Shown one piece after another: positions 37,501 through 48,957 of a stretch of DNA of 64,000 nucleotides. Origin of the DNA: Rotaria sp. Silwood1 (lineage: Eukaryota; Rotifera; Eurotatoria; Philodinida; Philodinidae); assembly GCA_905250075.1 (NCBI GenBank), contig CAJNOP010000015.1:388610-452609 (forward strand). The letters are read 5' to 3'. Under the pieces are notes generated by a model that worked only from the letters and a program-made list of their open reading frames with translations, searched no databases and had not been told where the DNA came from. A program made the position numbers and the translations under genes. The stretch's first letter is position 1. Each line of letters begins with the position of its first letter.

Positions 37501-39324
37501 ACAGATTCAGATTTTCGAAAAACGGATATTGTCGAATTTTGATCTAAAAATTTGTACATTTATAGAATTCAAGTATACTAGATTCCATTAAAAAATGTAG
37601 AAGTTTTGAAAAAAATCTCTTCGAGATAAAATTTTGTTCAAAACTTGTAAATTCTTTTTATACACACTAATCTAGTTAAATTTTTTGTATGCACAAAGTT
37701 TCAGTTCAATATTGGAAAATACCAGTTTTTCTTAAAATCACGGTTCTGTCGAAAAAACCTCGATAGCTTAGTTGAATATCAATAGAAATTCAAATTCTTC
37801 TACGGTTCTTATTAGTACAATATGTTATATTCATAGACGCAAAAAAATTATTGAAATGGAAGAGAGCAGCTGAAGAAGTTCCCTTGTAAGTTGAAATTCG
37901 AAAATAAGTTTTGCTAATGTTTCTGAATAAAGTCACAGTATTGATTTAACCAATACCATAAACATGCAGTGTCTCTGCAGCAATTAGTCAGGGACACAAA
38001 CTCATTTGCAGGGTGCTAATAGCTCCTTAGGATCTACATGATGTACATAGCCGCGGCAAAACATTGATTAATCAGTTGAAGGACATTTCTCGTTAAACAC
38101 GAGATATAAGAAAACATGTTTATCATCTGACACTTCATCATTAATAACACATCATTGGACTATATTAAAATATTCAGCCAACACTAATGTATTATTATTG
38201 ATGTGGTAAATTTTCGAATTCCTTTTATTATTTAACTCGTTATTTACATATAATTATTTTCTTAGGCATTTCTAATTATTATTTATTAACAGTGAAGCTC
38301 ATTTTTAAGGTAAAACTTATCAGTAGAATTAAAATATTCTTATTTATTTCTCATACTTTTCATTTTTAAAAATCTAACGAAAGAAAGAAAAAAAGGTCAT
38401 AAATTTATCTCTATATTATTGAAATTTTCTTTATAATCAAATATTTTCATTTTTCATTAACTAACTGTTTCTCGATGTTGATGCATTTCGGCATACTGTT
38501 GTGAAATCGTACTGTGAGTTGATGGTGTTGAATCTAAAGATAAAAATTATTTATCATAATTTAGTCAATATACAGTCTATTCTAATTTATTTAATAAAAA
38601 AACAATTTTTAGAACAATGATTTTTATTTTCATGAAAAAATATTCAATTTTTTGATAGTCATCAAAACTAAATATCAGTTCATGTTTTGTGCTAAGTACA
38701 TACATGTTTTACAAGTAAATAGTCTGCATGATATACAACCCGACGATTTCATTGTTGAATGATTACCATAATAACTATGTTGTTACTATTGTAGAAGAAT
38801 GATAATGAGAAAGACTCTAGTCGAAGGCATACAAGACAGCTAACTCGATTCTTTTTCTGTCAGTTTGATGACAGATATCAACAATATTAGTTATGTTTAT
38901 TTATAATAGTAACAACACTGATTGTATATTCAACAGACTATCAATCAGTTAATGGATTGTTTTAGTTGTATTACCTGTTTTCTTAACAAATTGTTCAACA
39001 TAATTTGATGGAAACCATCCAGTTTTATTCTTTAATGTACCTTCCCACCAACCACCTTCAATTGGAGCTTGTGTTAAAATAATAATGTCATTTTTAGAAA
39101 ATGATAACTAAACATAAAAATTTTTATTAAGACTTTTTTTTCATTGTGATTTTTATTAGATATGTCTATCTTTCTTTTTTTTTGTCATAATGACATGAGA
39201 ATAAAAAAATTCTTTTTATTTCTATAAATAACATGAAAAGACAACCTACTTCATCTGTATTTTGTGCTTTAAAAGCATATAGAGCACTAACTAAAACTTT
39301 GCTGTTAGTACTCTCTTGTTCCAT
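34539..39324 (-). CDS. ARHGEF7: PIX-type Rho guanine-nucleotide exchange factor (SH3-DH-PH-coiled coil)
   Basis: Fifteen exons on the minus strand: 39324-39250, 39107-38975, 38533-38466, 36760-36663, 36594-36499, 36441-36328, 36263-36116, 36066-36007, 35952-35872, 35818-35660, 35601-35529, 35471-35353, 35295-35004, 34941-34761, 34692-34539. All phases agree: 1851 nt, 616 residues, like vertebrate beta-PIX without a CH domain. SH3 (about 9-67) has [13 protein letters not shown] and [11 protein letters not shown] (about 85-270) has [13 protein letters not shown] and [16 protein letters not shown] is at about 290-405. Next come [13 protein letters not shown] and [12 protein letters not shown], both shared with PIX proteins, then a C-terminal coiled coil ([18 protein letters not shown]). 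PIX proteins activate Rac/Cdc42 at focal adhesions, bind PAK through SH3 and GIT through a C-terminal segment. The GIT-binding segment and the vertebrate C-terminal PDZ ligand are not evident (it ends NNFI). Orthology to ARHGEF6 or ARHGEF7 individually is not resolved. Confidence 0.95.
36955..38090. mobile_element. TIR element inside PIX intron 3
   Basis: The left arm (about 36955-37060: CAACTGATAAATC, ATCATGTGGATTCTAA, GAGCTATAAATA, GAGTCCTCAGC) matches the reverse complement of about 37985-38090 (CAACTGATTAATCA, ATCATGTAGATCCTAA, GGAGCTATTAGCA). Arms are roughly 65% alike. Interior similarity to the element at 26190-26610 includes the CAAAGTTTCAGTTCAATATTGG block near 37700. No transposase frame is seen. 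It lies in the 1705-bp intron between exons 3 and 4 and explains most of that intron's excess length. Confidence 0.65.
37113..37130. repeat. (TC)9 microsatellite
   Basis: Nine TC units inside the element in PIX intron 3. Confidence 0.9.
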
Positions 39325-39327
39325 AAT

Positions 39328-39386
39328 CTGAAATAAAATATTAAATTGTTGCTTGACTTGATTATCTATTTTTAAAAATATTTATT
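39328..39386 (-). promoter_or_regulatory. Poly(A) signal of WDFY and possible trans-splice acceptor of PIX
   Basis: On the minus strand AATAAA occupies 39386-39381, about 200 nt past the WDFY stop. Some 50 nt further on is a pyrimidine tract and TTTCAG (AG at 39329-39328), followed after only ATT by the PIX ATG. Poly(A) signal followed closely by an acceptor is the arrangement of trans-spliced operons. A conventional 5' UTR intron overlapping WDFY is the alternative. Confidence 0.5.
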
Positions 39387-39587
39387 ATTAAAGCGAACTA
39401 AATGTACAATAAATATGCGGAAAATGTTAATTTTGATTACAAGACAACAGTTTTCAAGAAAAAAAAAAGAAATTCAAGACAATAACAACAGTTAAAAATA
39501 AATAAAGATTAGAATTTGAATGCTGGCTATAAAAAAAAAAGAAAAAGAATCGTATAACAAAAAAAATTTGTTATCGTTCACTTGGCT

Positions 39588-42126
39588 TTATAAAACAGAT
39601 GACATGTCCCATATCTAAAAACAAACAACAAGAGCAAATTATATTGATTACATAATTAAATTGGCATGTTCCACAATCGAATCGCGTTTAGAAAATATAG
39701 AAGACACACCAATAAATTCTATGTAATAATATTAGTCAGACGTTAGGTCGACAAAAAAATCATTTTGAATTGTAATAATAATAATATAAAAAGAACGATA
39801 TACATTCAATTTGTCATTTCGTGGCCTGCAATGTTGTTGAAAACAATGCTTTCCATGAAAACTAATCATATTATAAGAAAAATTCTTTTTTATATGATTT
39901 TCTATCCTTTGTAGAATATCAATTAATTAGTAAAGTTTAACAAACAAATCATGATAATATACCAATTTCTTCCTTATTGGCTATAGCTAAAAATATAGAT
40001 ACATTTCACGTTCTTAACTAATCAATACATACAAACTCGTATTCGTTTTTTAATAAATGCACCCTATTGAACTTTGTATATTTGAAAATATACAATAACA
40101 TAAATTCTCTAATTATTATAATTTGTTCAATTGATATATTGTTTTCTTTAGATCTTCAGCAACTATTTTAGGCAATAGTGGCAGCGCGACTGAATCGTTT
40201 TGAGTTTTGGCTCAACCGACTGGCTTACATCAGAGGTGAAACTGTTCACTAATAGAACGGTTATTACCAATGAGTCTTGTTTATTTTTTTTTGCTCGTCT
40301 TATCTCATCGAGGATGTGTAAGGAAACTTTATTGAAAGTTAACTACATCAAGTATCACCATCCATAGATATCATAGTAGAACATGAGAAACATAATTTGA
40401 GAGAAGATTACATAATCTATTCATAAGATCTATAGCATTTGAAAACGGAATATCTATAGGAATGAACTTGAAAACACTTTTTTCATATTAAAATAATCAA
40501 TAAATTTCATGTAGAAAAAAACAATGATTTTTATCTTATCTATCGAATTACTTCTAATTTAACTTACTCTAACAGTTCGGTCAGTTCCAACAGTCATCAT
40601 AATCTTTTTTGTTTGATTATAATCCATTTTAATTGTTCCTTGACGTATATCATAAAAAGAAGCAAGTGGAACCGTTCTATTCAAATCAATATAATACATT
40701 ATCATCATCATTAAAAAAAAACAAAGAATATTCAAAATATTTACTCCTCATTTTTTAATGCTTTTCCACAATCATTACAAATACGTTGAGTAGTTTCATA
40801 ACCTATTAATGGAAGTGATGTACGTGTTTGTGAACATTCATGACATACAGCTCGACCACATCTACGACAATGATGCTATAAGAGAAAAAAAAAAGAAGAA
40901 AGCAATTAACATTCTAAATTAAATCACAATCATCTTACTTGTCTCAATCCAAGTTGTTTTTGTTTCCACATTGCCTGTATATTCCAAAAAAATGGTAATT
41001 GGCATATCTGGCAATGATCACTTTCTAACCATTTTGGAGTTTCATTACGTTTAACGTTCATTGGCCATACACCAATATTACCATCAGCTGAACATGTAAT
41101 TAAAAGTTTACGTAATTTATCATATGATATTCCAACAAGACGATCATAATGACCATTTAATTCTAGAGCAACACCTTTATGTGTTCCAATATCCCAAACA
41201 ACAATTGATGTATCAAAACTACCCGAAAATAACCATTCAACTTCCGATTCCCAGAAAAGCGTTTGAACACTTCCTGAAAAGAAGTTTTTGTTTTTTTTAC
41301 ATATGAATTCATTTTTTTTCTTCTACCTGTATGACCAGATAATGTTGTTATTATTTGAAATTTATTATCAGTATTTATTCTAAGAAAATGTATATTTCCA
41401 TTTGAATCACCAACAAAACATTGTCGAGATAATTCATCAAGTGCAAGTGACATAGCCCATGATGATAATGTATAATTTCCACGTGGATGTTGATGATTTT
41501 CATCTGATGATTTTGTTGAATACCAATTGAGTTTTTTATCACGACAAACACTTAATAAAATTTCATTATGTAATGAAAAATATAATGCATGTATACGATT
41601 TTGATGACCTAAATAAGTACATTGAAGAGTAATTTTGTTAAAATCTTCTGAAACAAGAAACTCCTTAAAAAGATAAAAATAAAATACAAATAAAATGATT
41701 ATGATAAGATCTAAATTTACATGAAGAAGTCCTGTATCACAACCACAAAAAAGACGATGAGATGTTTCATGATAAAAAAGTGCTGTTGGTGCACCTGGAA
41801 TAAAAACAAATAAACAATATTATCTATCAATTACAATAAAAAAATTCTTGAATTACTTTCTAAAGTATAACAAACGGATGGCCAATATTTACCAGTTTGT
41901 CTTTTTATCCAAATACGTAATGTTCTAAATATTGATCATTGAATTAAATAAGTAAGTAAGATTTAATCAAAAAATAAATAAATAAATACCTGTCCTCAAG
42001 AGCAGTCAATAGGCCATCTTCTGTTGTAAGTAATAAAGCATCATTTACATTTACTTCAATATCAATTTTATTTAAAAGTTCAGGTCGACGATTTTTGACA
42101 GTATTTTCATTAATTGCTGCAGCCAT
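39588..42126 (-). CDS. WDFY2: WD-repeat and FYVE-domain protein (WDFY1/2 type)
   Basis: Eight exons on the minus strand: 42126-41990, 41924-41857, 41794-41721, 41663-41327, 41273-40939, 40875-40745, 40676-40568, 39614-39588. Phases agree: 1218 nt, 405 residues, against about 400-410 in vertebrate WDFY1/2. The protein begins MAAAINENTVKNRRPELLNK and is a WD40 propeller (for example SGSFDTSIVVWDIGTHKG, ITCSADGNIGVWPM). The FYVE finger is inserted before the last WD unit: CQIC, HHCRRCGRAVCHEC and RICNDC give four cysteine pairs and the HHCR basic patch that binds phosphatidylinositol 3-phosphate on early endosomes. The chain resumes with MMTVGTDRTVR and ends IWDMSSVL. That ending comes from a 27-nt exon after a 953-bp intron; without it the frame reads through the donor to VS-stop. 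WDFY1 versus WDFY2 is not resolved. Confidence 0.95.
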
Positions 42127-43650
42127 AGATGTTTTTTTTATAGGATTTATATTAGTGATCACTAATCGATTAACTAATTCCTGTTTATGAATGTGTACTA
42201 TTGGTTTGATTCTAAATTCAATCAGAATCAAGTAATAGATTTTATAGATGTCTACATGTGTTTAGATGAGAATTTCAATGAAACTATAACGCATCTAGAT
42301 ATTATTGTCTATGTTATATAGATTTTTTCAATTAACAGAAAAACAATAAAATTTCTCAATTGTTTTTATACGGTATATACATAATTGCATGGAATTTATT
42401 GTTCTGTTCTCAACTCAACATTGTAATCTATCATAAAAAGACTTCCATCGATGTTTTCAGTTCGTTTGAGCTGCCACGCAGCTTATATCGAAAATTTCAC
42501 ATGAAATTCTGGAACATACGTCCAAAAATGCAGAATTATAATGAAGAAATTTGTGATGTTCTTGAATATCGCGGTTGAGCAATTGAATGGATGTTTAACT
42601 TATAAAGTTGGCGTTAACAAAGGAAACTTTTTTAAAAAGCCAAGTGGTAAATTTTATGCAGCTTTAAATTCTCTATCGTTTTCCATATCAGCAAAATGGT
42701 TTATTTTTGAATAACACATGAAAGAAAGCAATACTGAAATTAAGTGCTATTTCATCTTACGCATCTGATAGCAGTCCTACAATAAACTTATGAACTTCTT
42801 TCTAACGAGTAGATTCGAATAAATAAGCCTCGTAGTCTTTTCTCAATATCTATATCGATTGTAGTAACTATGAACTAAGTTTCGTCTCAAAACCTTTAGC
42901 GTTTATTTTTCTATAAGACAATAGACATATGTGTATAGTAGAAGTAAAAGCAAGACAGCTATTGTACAAATACTGCGAATCTATAATTTTACTTACTTTC
43001 AAGCAAAAAATCCGATTTTCTTATATTAATGTGCTCTCATGTTGAGATATGGTAAAGTCAAAATAATCTTTCTCTATACTGTTTTCGCTTTCCTTAAAGA
43101 AACCATTTTTTTACCGTAGGGTTTCATATTCTTGTAAAAATTTGTGTAACTCAGCCATAAACTCTTTGTTTAGAATATAAATGTTTTGTTTTTAAAGTTA
43201 CTGAGTCAAGCTATTGAAGTCTATTTAATTCCACTCGAATCTTTGTCAGCATTTTTGATGGATACGTTCTTTTCTATATGTCAGAAGTACAGTATTCTTG
43301 ATTCTACTCGAGATAGTGCTTTATTAATGAGAAGAAAGCGTAAATCAGTTTGTTAACTTATGCTTGAAAGTTGTTGACGACACATGGTCATAGCGTTTGT
43401 GTAAAGACAGTTTTGCTTTTTACTTCTTTGATACGTACAAGTTAAATGATCATCAAACAACCTATACTAATCATATTATTGTATTTCGTTAAATATCACA
43501 ACTATTGAGTTTTACGGCTCAGATATTAATTTTCGGCTTCAGCTCAATAATATTAAAAGTATCATGTATTTTTCCCAAAGGAGCGACTGAACAATATGCA
43601 ACACAGTTACATGTTAAGTAACTCTTGGGATTCATTTTCGCTTTAGTTAC
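42127..43650. other. Intergenic region
   Basis: Upstream of WDFY. Nothing firm is seen. A GC-richer patch near 42,455-42,580 has an open plus frame but no start or splice context I trust. No TATA box stands out for WDFY. Confidence 0.4.
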
Positions 43651-43755
43651 ATGACAGATGAATTAAGTTCACAAAGTAGAAAAGCACTTTCGAAACAAGA
43701 CTTATCTAATTCAGTAAGTCCTATTGAAAGTACAACAAACCAAAAAAGAAAACAG
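43651..43755 (+). pseudogene. Orphan coding-like exon
   Basis: A 35-codon frame (MTDELSSQSRKALSKQDLSN and on to QKRKQ) is bounded by an acceptor (CTTTAG, AG 43645-43646, four bases before the ATG) and a donor (ACAG|GTTTGT, 43756). Composition is coding-like, but no following exon is found before the convergent HPDL gene, whose stop is at 44284. It may be a relic or duplicate of the first exon of a gene elsewhere. No function can be given. Confidence 0.35.
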
Positions 43756-44283
43756 GTTTGTGCTCATGTACTTTTGTTCTTGAGTTATAGTTGTTTTAGC
43801 AAGTTTTTCAATAAGATGCCATATTTCACCTTCAACCATTTACCAAATGTACTTTTCAAGTCGAATATAGCGCAAGTTCTTACTAGAAATAGTTCATTGT
43901 CCAAGTGTCCAAACTTCTACTATCTCTCTCATCCCGAGATATCTATATTGAAAATTATGTTATGCGGAAAATTAAGCTTGGTTTTATTTCTTTATATCTG
44001 AGAATAGGATATAAAAGAAAGTTTGATACTTCGACACGGAACTAGTCGTATTGAAAAGTTTACTTGTACAAAATTTAAACTCTCTAGACAGTTTTGAAGA
44101 TAATTCACAGCATTTTGCTGTAAAAACAACGAAAATATCAATAAAAATCAAGAAGGACGACCTATCGGCACAAAACCTTTTCAACTTTTTCTTAATTTAA
44201 AATTATATTTATTCTGTCCATTATTTTCATGTTTGTTGAAAAATCAAAAATAAATACTAAAATGAACCAAAAACCACCTAATT

Positions 44284-46918
44284 TTAGATTTTAATCGTTG
44301 TTCTATTATCCATTTGTTCTTGAACAATTTTCCACAACGTTCGTATATTTCCAGCACCAAAACCTGTTGCACCACGTCTTTCAATAAATTCCAAAAAAAG
44401 AGTATCATTATTAAAAATTGATTTTGTAAATATTTGTAAAAGAATTCTAATAAAGACAAAAAAAAACTCAAAAAGTTTTTTTTTACTCTTTGTTGTTTTT
44501 TATGTTTACTTCTGATGTGATTTTGATCTGTCACAATTATCATCTTCATCATCCAATAAAATTCCTAATTCAGCAAGTTCGTTAACATCTTCACCGGCTT
44601 CTTCAATCACATGACCATTATTTTCCTTTATTAAGAAGAATCATAATTAAATTGATGCAAATATTAATTTTATTCGTACTTTGAGATAATAATTTGTCAA
44701 CGGAGATAAAAATTGAGCACCATTTGCTTTTGTTATACGTACAACATCTTTTATATTATCTACACATTTGAATCCAAGATGTTGAACACCAGCTTGATTT
44801 TTATGTTGAGCAATAAAAATTGTTATTTGATCCATTAAACCTTACAAAAAATATCTAAACTGTTTTTTGTAAAATTTATTTATATGATTTACTTGAATCG
44901 CTTTCAATTAATGATTCAGCAAAAACCAATTTTAGATTAGACGTTTTCCCATTAACACAAGCTGTTTCAGCACATTTCCAATATTCACTAGCGAATAAAC
45001 GCATACCCATGGTACCAACACGTACAGGAAATCCTTGAAATGGATCATCTTCCCTAAAAATAAACAATAAAATTAGTATTATTGATTTTTATTTTTATTA
45101 AGACCTTACTGGTTAACTGTAAATCGTTTCATACCGAATACTTTTTCATACCAAGCAACACTTGCTAATGCTGAGTGTTTTGGCATTGCAAATGTAATAT
45201 GATCGATACCGTTAATCATTGATTGAGTAAATGCATTTTGTTCTGAGATAGGTACTTGTACAAAACCTGGTAAGGAAGGTCCTGAATACTGAGATGTATC
45301 GATCAATGTATGTACCACATTTCCAATGCATGATTTAACACAAGCATATTCGATCGATCCATATTCATCAATTGCTTTTCGATGTGATACGAGTACCTTA
45401 ATGAAAAATCAAAGATTAATAATTCCTGTTAATATCAGTAGATGAGACACAAGAAAAAAAGATGTTTTATCCTTGCTGATTTGATTGAGATTATGATTGA
45501 CAAACCTTCTATAGATTTGAGTATGAAACATGATGAAATTATTTCCATGATGAACGAGATTATCTTTCGTCACCTGTGTCATAAAATGCGGCAATGTGCT
45601 TTCGTACAACGTAATGACATTGCAGTCTTTTTGTCAATGTCGATAAATGCATGGAAATAAATAAATGAAATTTTATATCCCTGTGGAAAAAATTAACTAA
45701 ACTTGATATTTTTAAGATATCATGGCTAAAGATTATATATTCTGATAGAATGCGAAATTCTCTACCACCGTACATATGTATGTTTTGAACTGCATTTGTT
45801 TGCTAAAATAGAAATTCACCAACAGTAAAAGCATGCTCATTGTAGATTATCTGAGAATGCATTTTTTTTCTTTCTTTTTCAAATTTATTTTTGTATAGTA
45901 ATAAGCTATATGATCAACGTAAGCAAATTTTCTAAAAGTGTGCAAAATTACCTAACGTCCTGTGCGTGTGCCAGTTTTGACTTTCAACTATTTGATGACA
46001 CATATTTCGAATATTATTAAGATACTTACGTATCATATTCGAAGACCAATAATTATTCAAACATCTTATTTGATTGCTAGATAACGGCGCGTGGGCAATT
46101 AATTGAGTTATGTGAAGAAATCGAGGATATATTAAAAAGATTCAAAATATTATTCATCGAACAATTGAACATCAAGACTAGTATATGCACAGAACAATAG
46201 AAATTTTGCCTACTTTTAGAACATTTGCTTACTTTGATCACATGGCTTGTTTTTATATAAAAATAAATTTGAAAAAGGAACAAAAAATACATTTTTAGAC
46301 AATGTGACGATGAGCATTCCTTCACCGTGATTGGATTTCTATTTTAACGAACAAGTAGAATTCAAAAACCATTTATTTTTACGAGAGAATATGTTTAAAG
46401 GAATCAAAGACTGTATCAAATACTTAAGTCTAGCCTTTTCTTAATTGATTTGGTAAGCACTGCCTTTAGATCTTTGTTCAATGCATTGACATCCAAGATA
46501 GTTTCGACAAATGAAGAACAATTTATAGAATGATATGAGAAGATCACGGAAAAAAATCTCTTACTTGTACATCAGAATTCCTATCAAGAATTGACTGAAT
46601 AGATTTAACATGGAGAGCAATATTGAACACAGTATCACGATCAAGAATAAAATCACGCGTGGTTTCATTAAGGATTATTGAAGTTAAAATATCATAATGA
46701 TCACCATTAAAATTGATTTCATTGTTTATATTTGAATTTGACACTGATGAAATTAATAATTGACATTCATAAGATTTAAGAAACCATTGAGAATAATTGA
46801 AAGTAGTACGTTTAGCAATTAATTGAAAACCATATACACGTATAAATAAATCAAGTAAATAATCCGATTGTATTGTATGAAATTCGATATGATGAAATCC
46901 GCTTGTTTCATCAGACAT
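44284..46918 (-). CDS. HPDL: 4-hydroxyphenylpyruvate dioxygenase-like protein (HPDL type)
   Basis: Six exons on the minus strand: 46918-46565, 45396-45110, 45053-44893, 44840-44680, 44625-44510, 44446-44284; phases agree, 1242 nt, 413 residues. Two vicinal-oxygen-chelate halves: the N-terminal one starts [16 protein letters not shown], the catalytic one starts [10 protein letters not shown]. Expected Fe(II) ligands are present: His184 (GIDHITF), His288 (GVQHLGF) and Glu379 ([10 protein letters not shown]). The C-terminal [10 protein letters not shown] and [14 protein letters not shown] match HPDL more closely than HPPD. HPPD makes homogentisate in tyrosine breakdown; human HPDL is mitochondrial and makes 4-hydroxymandelate in a coenzyme Q headgroup route. 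ATG at 46918 is the first in frame; an extension upstream lacks ATG (TTG at 46969). It adds MKYFILIISF-like hydrophobic residues only if a non-AUG start is used. Intron 1 is long (1168 bp). Confidence 0.92.
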
Positions 46919-47814
46919 GCTTATTATATATGAAAGTATAAAGGATATAATCAAGATAAAATACTTCAAGAAAGAATGGCATTGATATTATACAGCAGTT
47001 AGTATCGTTTTTTTTCTTTTCACTGTTCTATGTTCTACAGTTATAAAATGCTGATAAAATTAAAAGAACAACCTTGTAACAAGTGAGCTGCAAATAACTG
47101 CACTGCTGATATTTTCTACATATCTTTTCAATTCTTTCCGTTGATTGAGTCACTTTTTTTTTTATCAAAACATAGCTTTCAAAGTTCTGCGCAAAATGAT
47201 ATACTTTATGAAACGAATATACTCTCCTTCTTTTTCTCTACAGTGAGCGTAATCGTACAATCAAATTAAGTACACAACACAAGTTTTTTTTCCTCAAAGA
47301 AAAGCTACGATAAAAAGTACTCCATACACGGAGCGTCAGTTGTTCTATTGACTCATTTATCATAACGAAACTTTTGACTAAGAACAGCTGCATAACATTT
47401 TAGAAAATACAAATAGTTGAACACTTTTGAAAAAAAGAACAATGGCATGCTGTGATTGTATCGTCAATGAAAACTAAACAGATCAATGTTTTAATTTTTG
47501 AGATATACACAAAGAATATAAGGTTATCGACTAGTTGAATAATTTTCATACCTATCGTATATATTGATAGTCCAAACAGTGCTCTATAATTCTATAACAT
47601 TGCATCATTCTCCCTTCAGATGGTGTGATAATATAAGGATTTCAATCAATGTTGAACTGTACTTATGTATTCAAGCGAGAGTTATTTATGAAAAACTATA
47701 TTTAATTTTCTACGGTCAGACTCCATCGCTTAGAACAGCTGAAAGATTGTATGAGTAGTTTTGTGAAAACCGAAAAGATGTTAAAGACGAAGAACAATTT
47801 ACCAGATACAGTTA

Positions 47815-48685
47815 CAGTGGCGTAGCCAGAGATACGATTGTTGGGCAATCGTCTATGAACTTTTTGAAAAGATACAAATCGTTCAATGCCGAAAAATCTT
47901 GATATCCATACATGTATAAAGACTAGACCTGCGACAGCTCTCAGTTCATGGAACCGACCCTTTTTAAAAAACTAGATCTAGTGACAAGTTTGTTTTTTGA
48001 GAATCGAGTCCTCCTATTCTAGCATTAAATTTCCGTTATCTTTATTTCTACACATTTTTGTAGTTCAAAAACATGTCTCAGAATGAAGCAATTATAAATC
48101 TAATGGGTAGGTTAAAATGAGATGTGTGGTGACAACAAGTCATTCAAAAACAACTGCTATATAGATCAGTTCCGATCAAAAGAACTACTGGGAGAGTTTT
48201 CAAGATCGGAACTGATGTGAAACTACCGTAAGTATAACAAAGATCCAAGTAGTATCACTTTAATGCATTGTATCTTGTTGTGATCTAATCAAGTAATTCA
48301 GAAAGATCATCTGCCTATATTTTTCATTAAACCAACACTCATAATGATGACAATTCAATAATATTTTTTTTGTGTCAAAATACTTGCTATATAACTTAAG
48401 TTCGCTCATACTTCTGTGTGTATTTATTAATGTCTTCTGACGTAACATATTCAAATGTTCGAAAGCTGAAAAGTACATATGCGAAACAGTTCTAAAAAAA
48501 TGAACGGACTCGTGTTTTACTTACGGATCATGAATTTCTCTTCAATGAACATCCATTTTATGGTGTTAATTGATTGGAAAAAAAACTACAGTCCCACTGA
48601 TTTTTAATTGCCAATATTTGCCCGCTCCTCGACGTAATTTGGCTGGGAAACGATCCATTACTTGACAACTTCTGGCTACGCCACT
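47815..48685. mobile_element. Non-coding TIR element with AGTGGCGTAGCCAGA ends
   Basis: AGTGGCGTAGCCAGA at 47816-47830 recurs as its exact reverse complement at 48671-48685. Similar 'AGTGGCGTAGCCA' ends occur on several cut-and-paste families, so the superfamily is left open. No clear target duplication is seen (TTA before the left end, TATTA after the right). Inside is a perfect 13-bp hairpin stem, ATCAGTTCCGATC (48165-48177) with GATCGGAACTGAT (48204-48216). No transposase frame remains. Confidence 0.7.
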
Positions 48686-48933
48686 TATTATGAAGTTTAC
48701 TGTAATGAAAATTATATAATCACACTCTTACATTATTAGGTTTATATGTTCACGGTACATACGCATCATAACTGTTTACGATTCCGATGTCGAAATATCG
48801 GTTTCAATAATATCGTGTCAGTCGATTTATTCATTATTAACAAAATTATACCATCATTTTTCATAAGGCTTCAGGTAATTCAATTATTTTCTATTTAAAC
48901 ATGTCTATCCTGAAATCTTCAAAAATTCAAAAT

Positions 48934-48957
48934 GAATTGGAATTGGAATTGGAATTT
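48934..48957. repeat. (GGAATT)n short tandem repeat
   Basis: About four copies of a 6-bp unit in non-coding DNA upstream of the HPDL gene. Confidence 0.85.

Noticed and set aside
41163-41453. 96-codon minus ORF across WDFY exons 4 and 5
   Set aside because: It reads through the short intron between exons 4 and 5 and changes frame; the spliced model matches WDFY on both sides.
45442-45660. 72-codon plus ORF in HPDL intron 1
   Set aside because: Antisense to an intron, no conserved motif, composition typical of chance frames.
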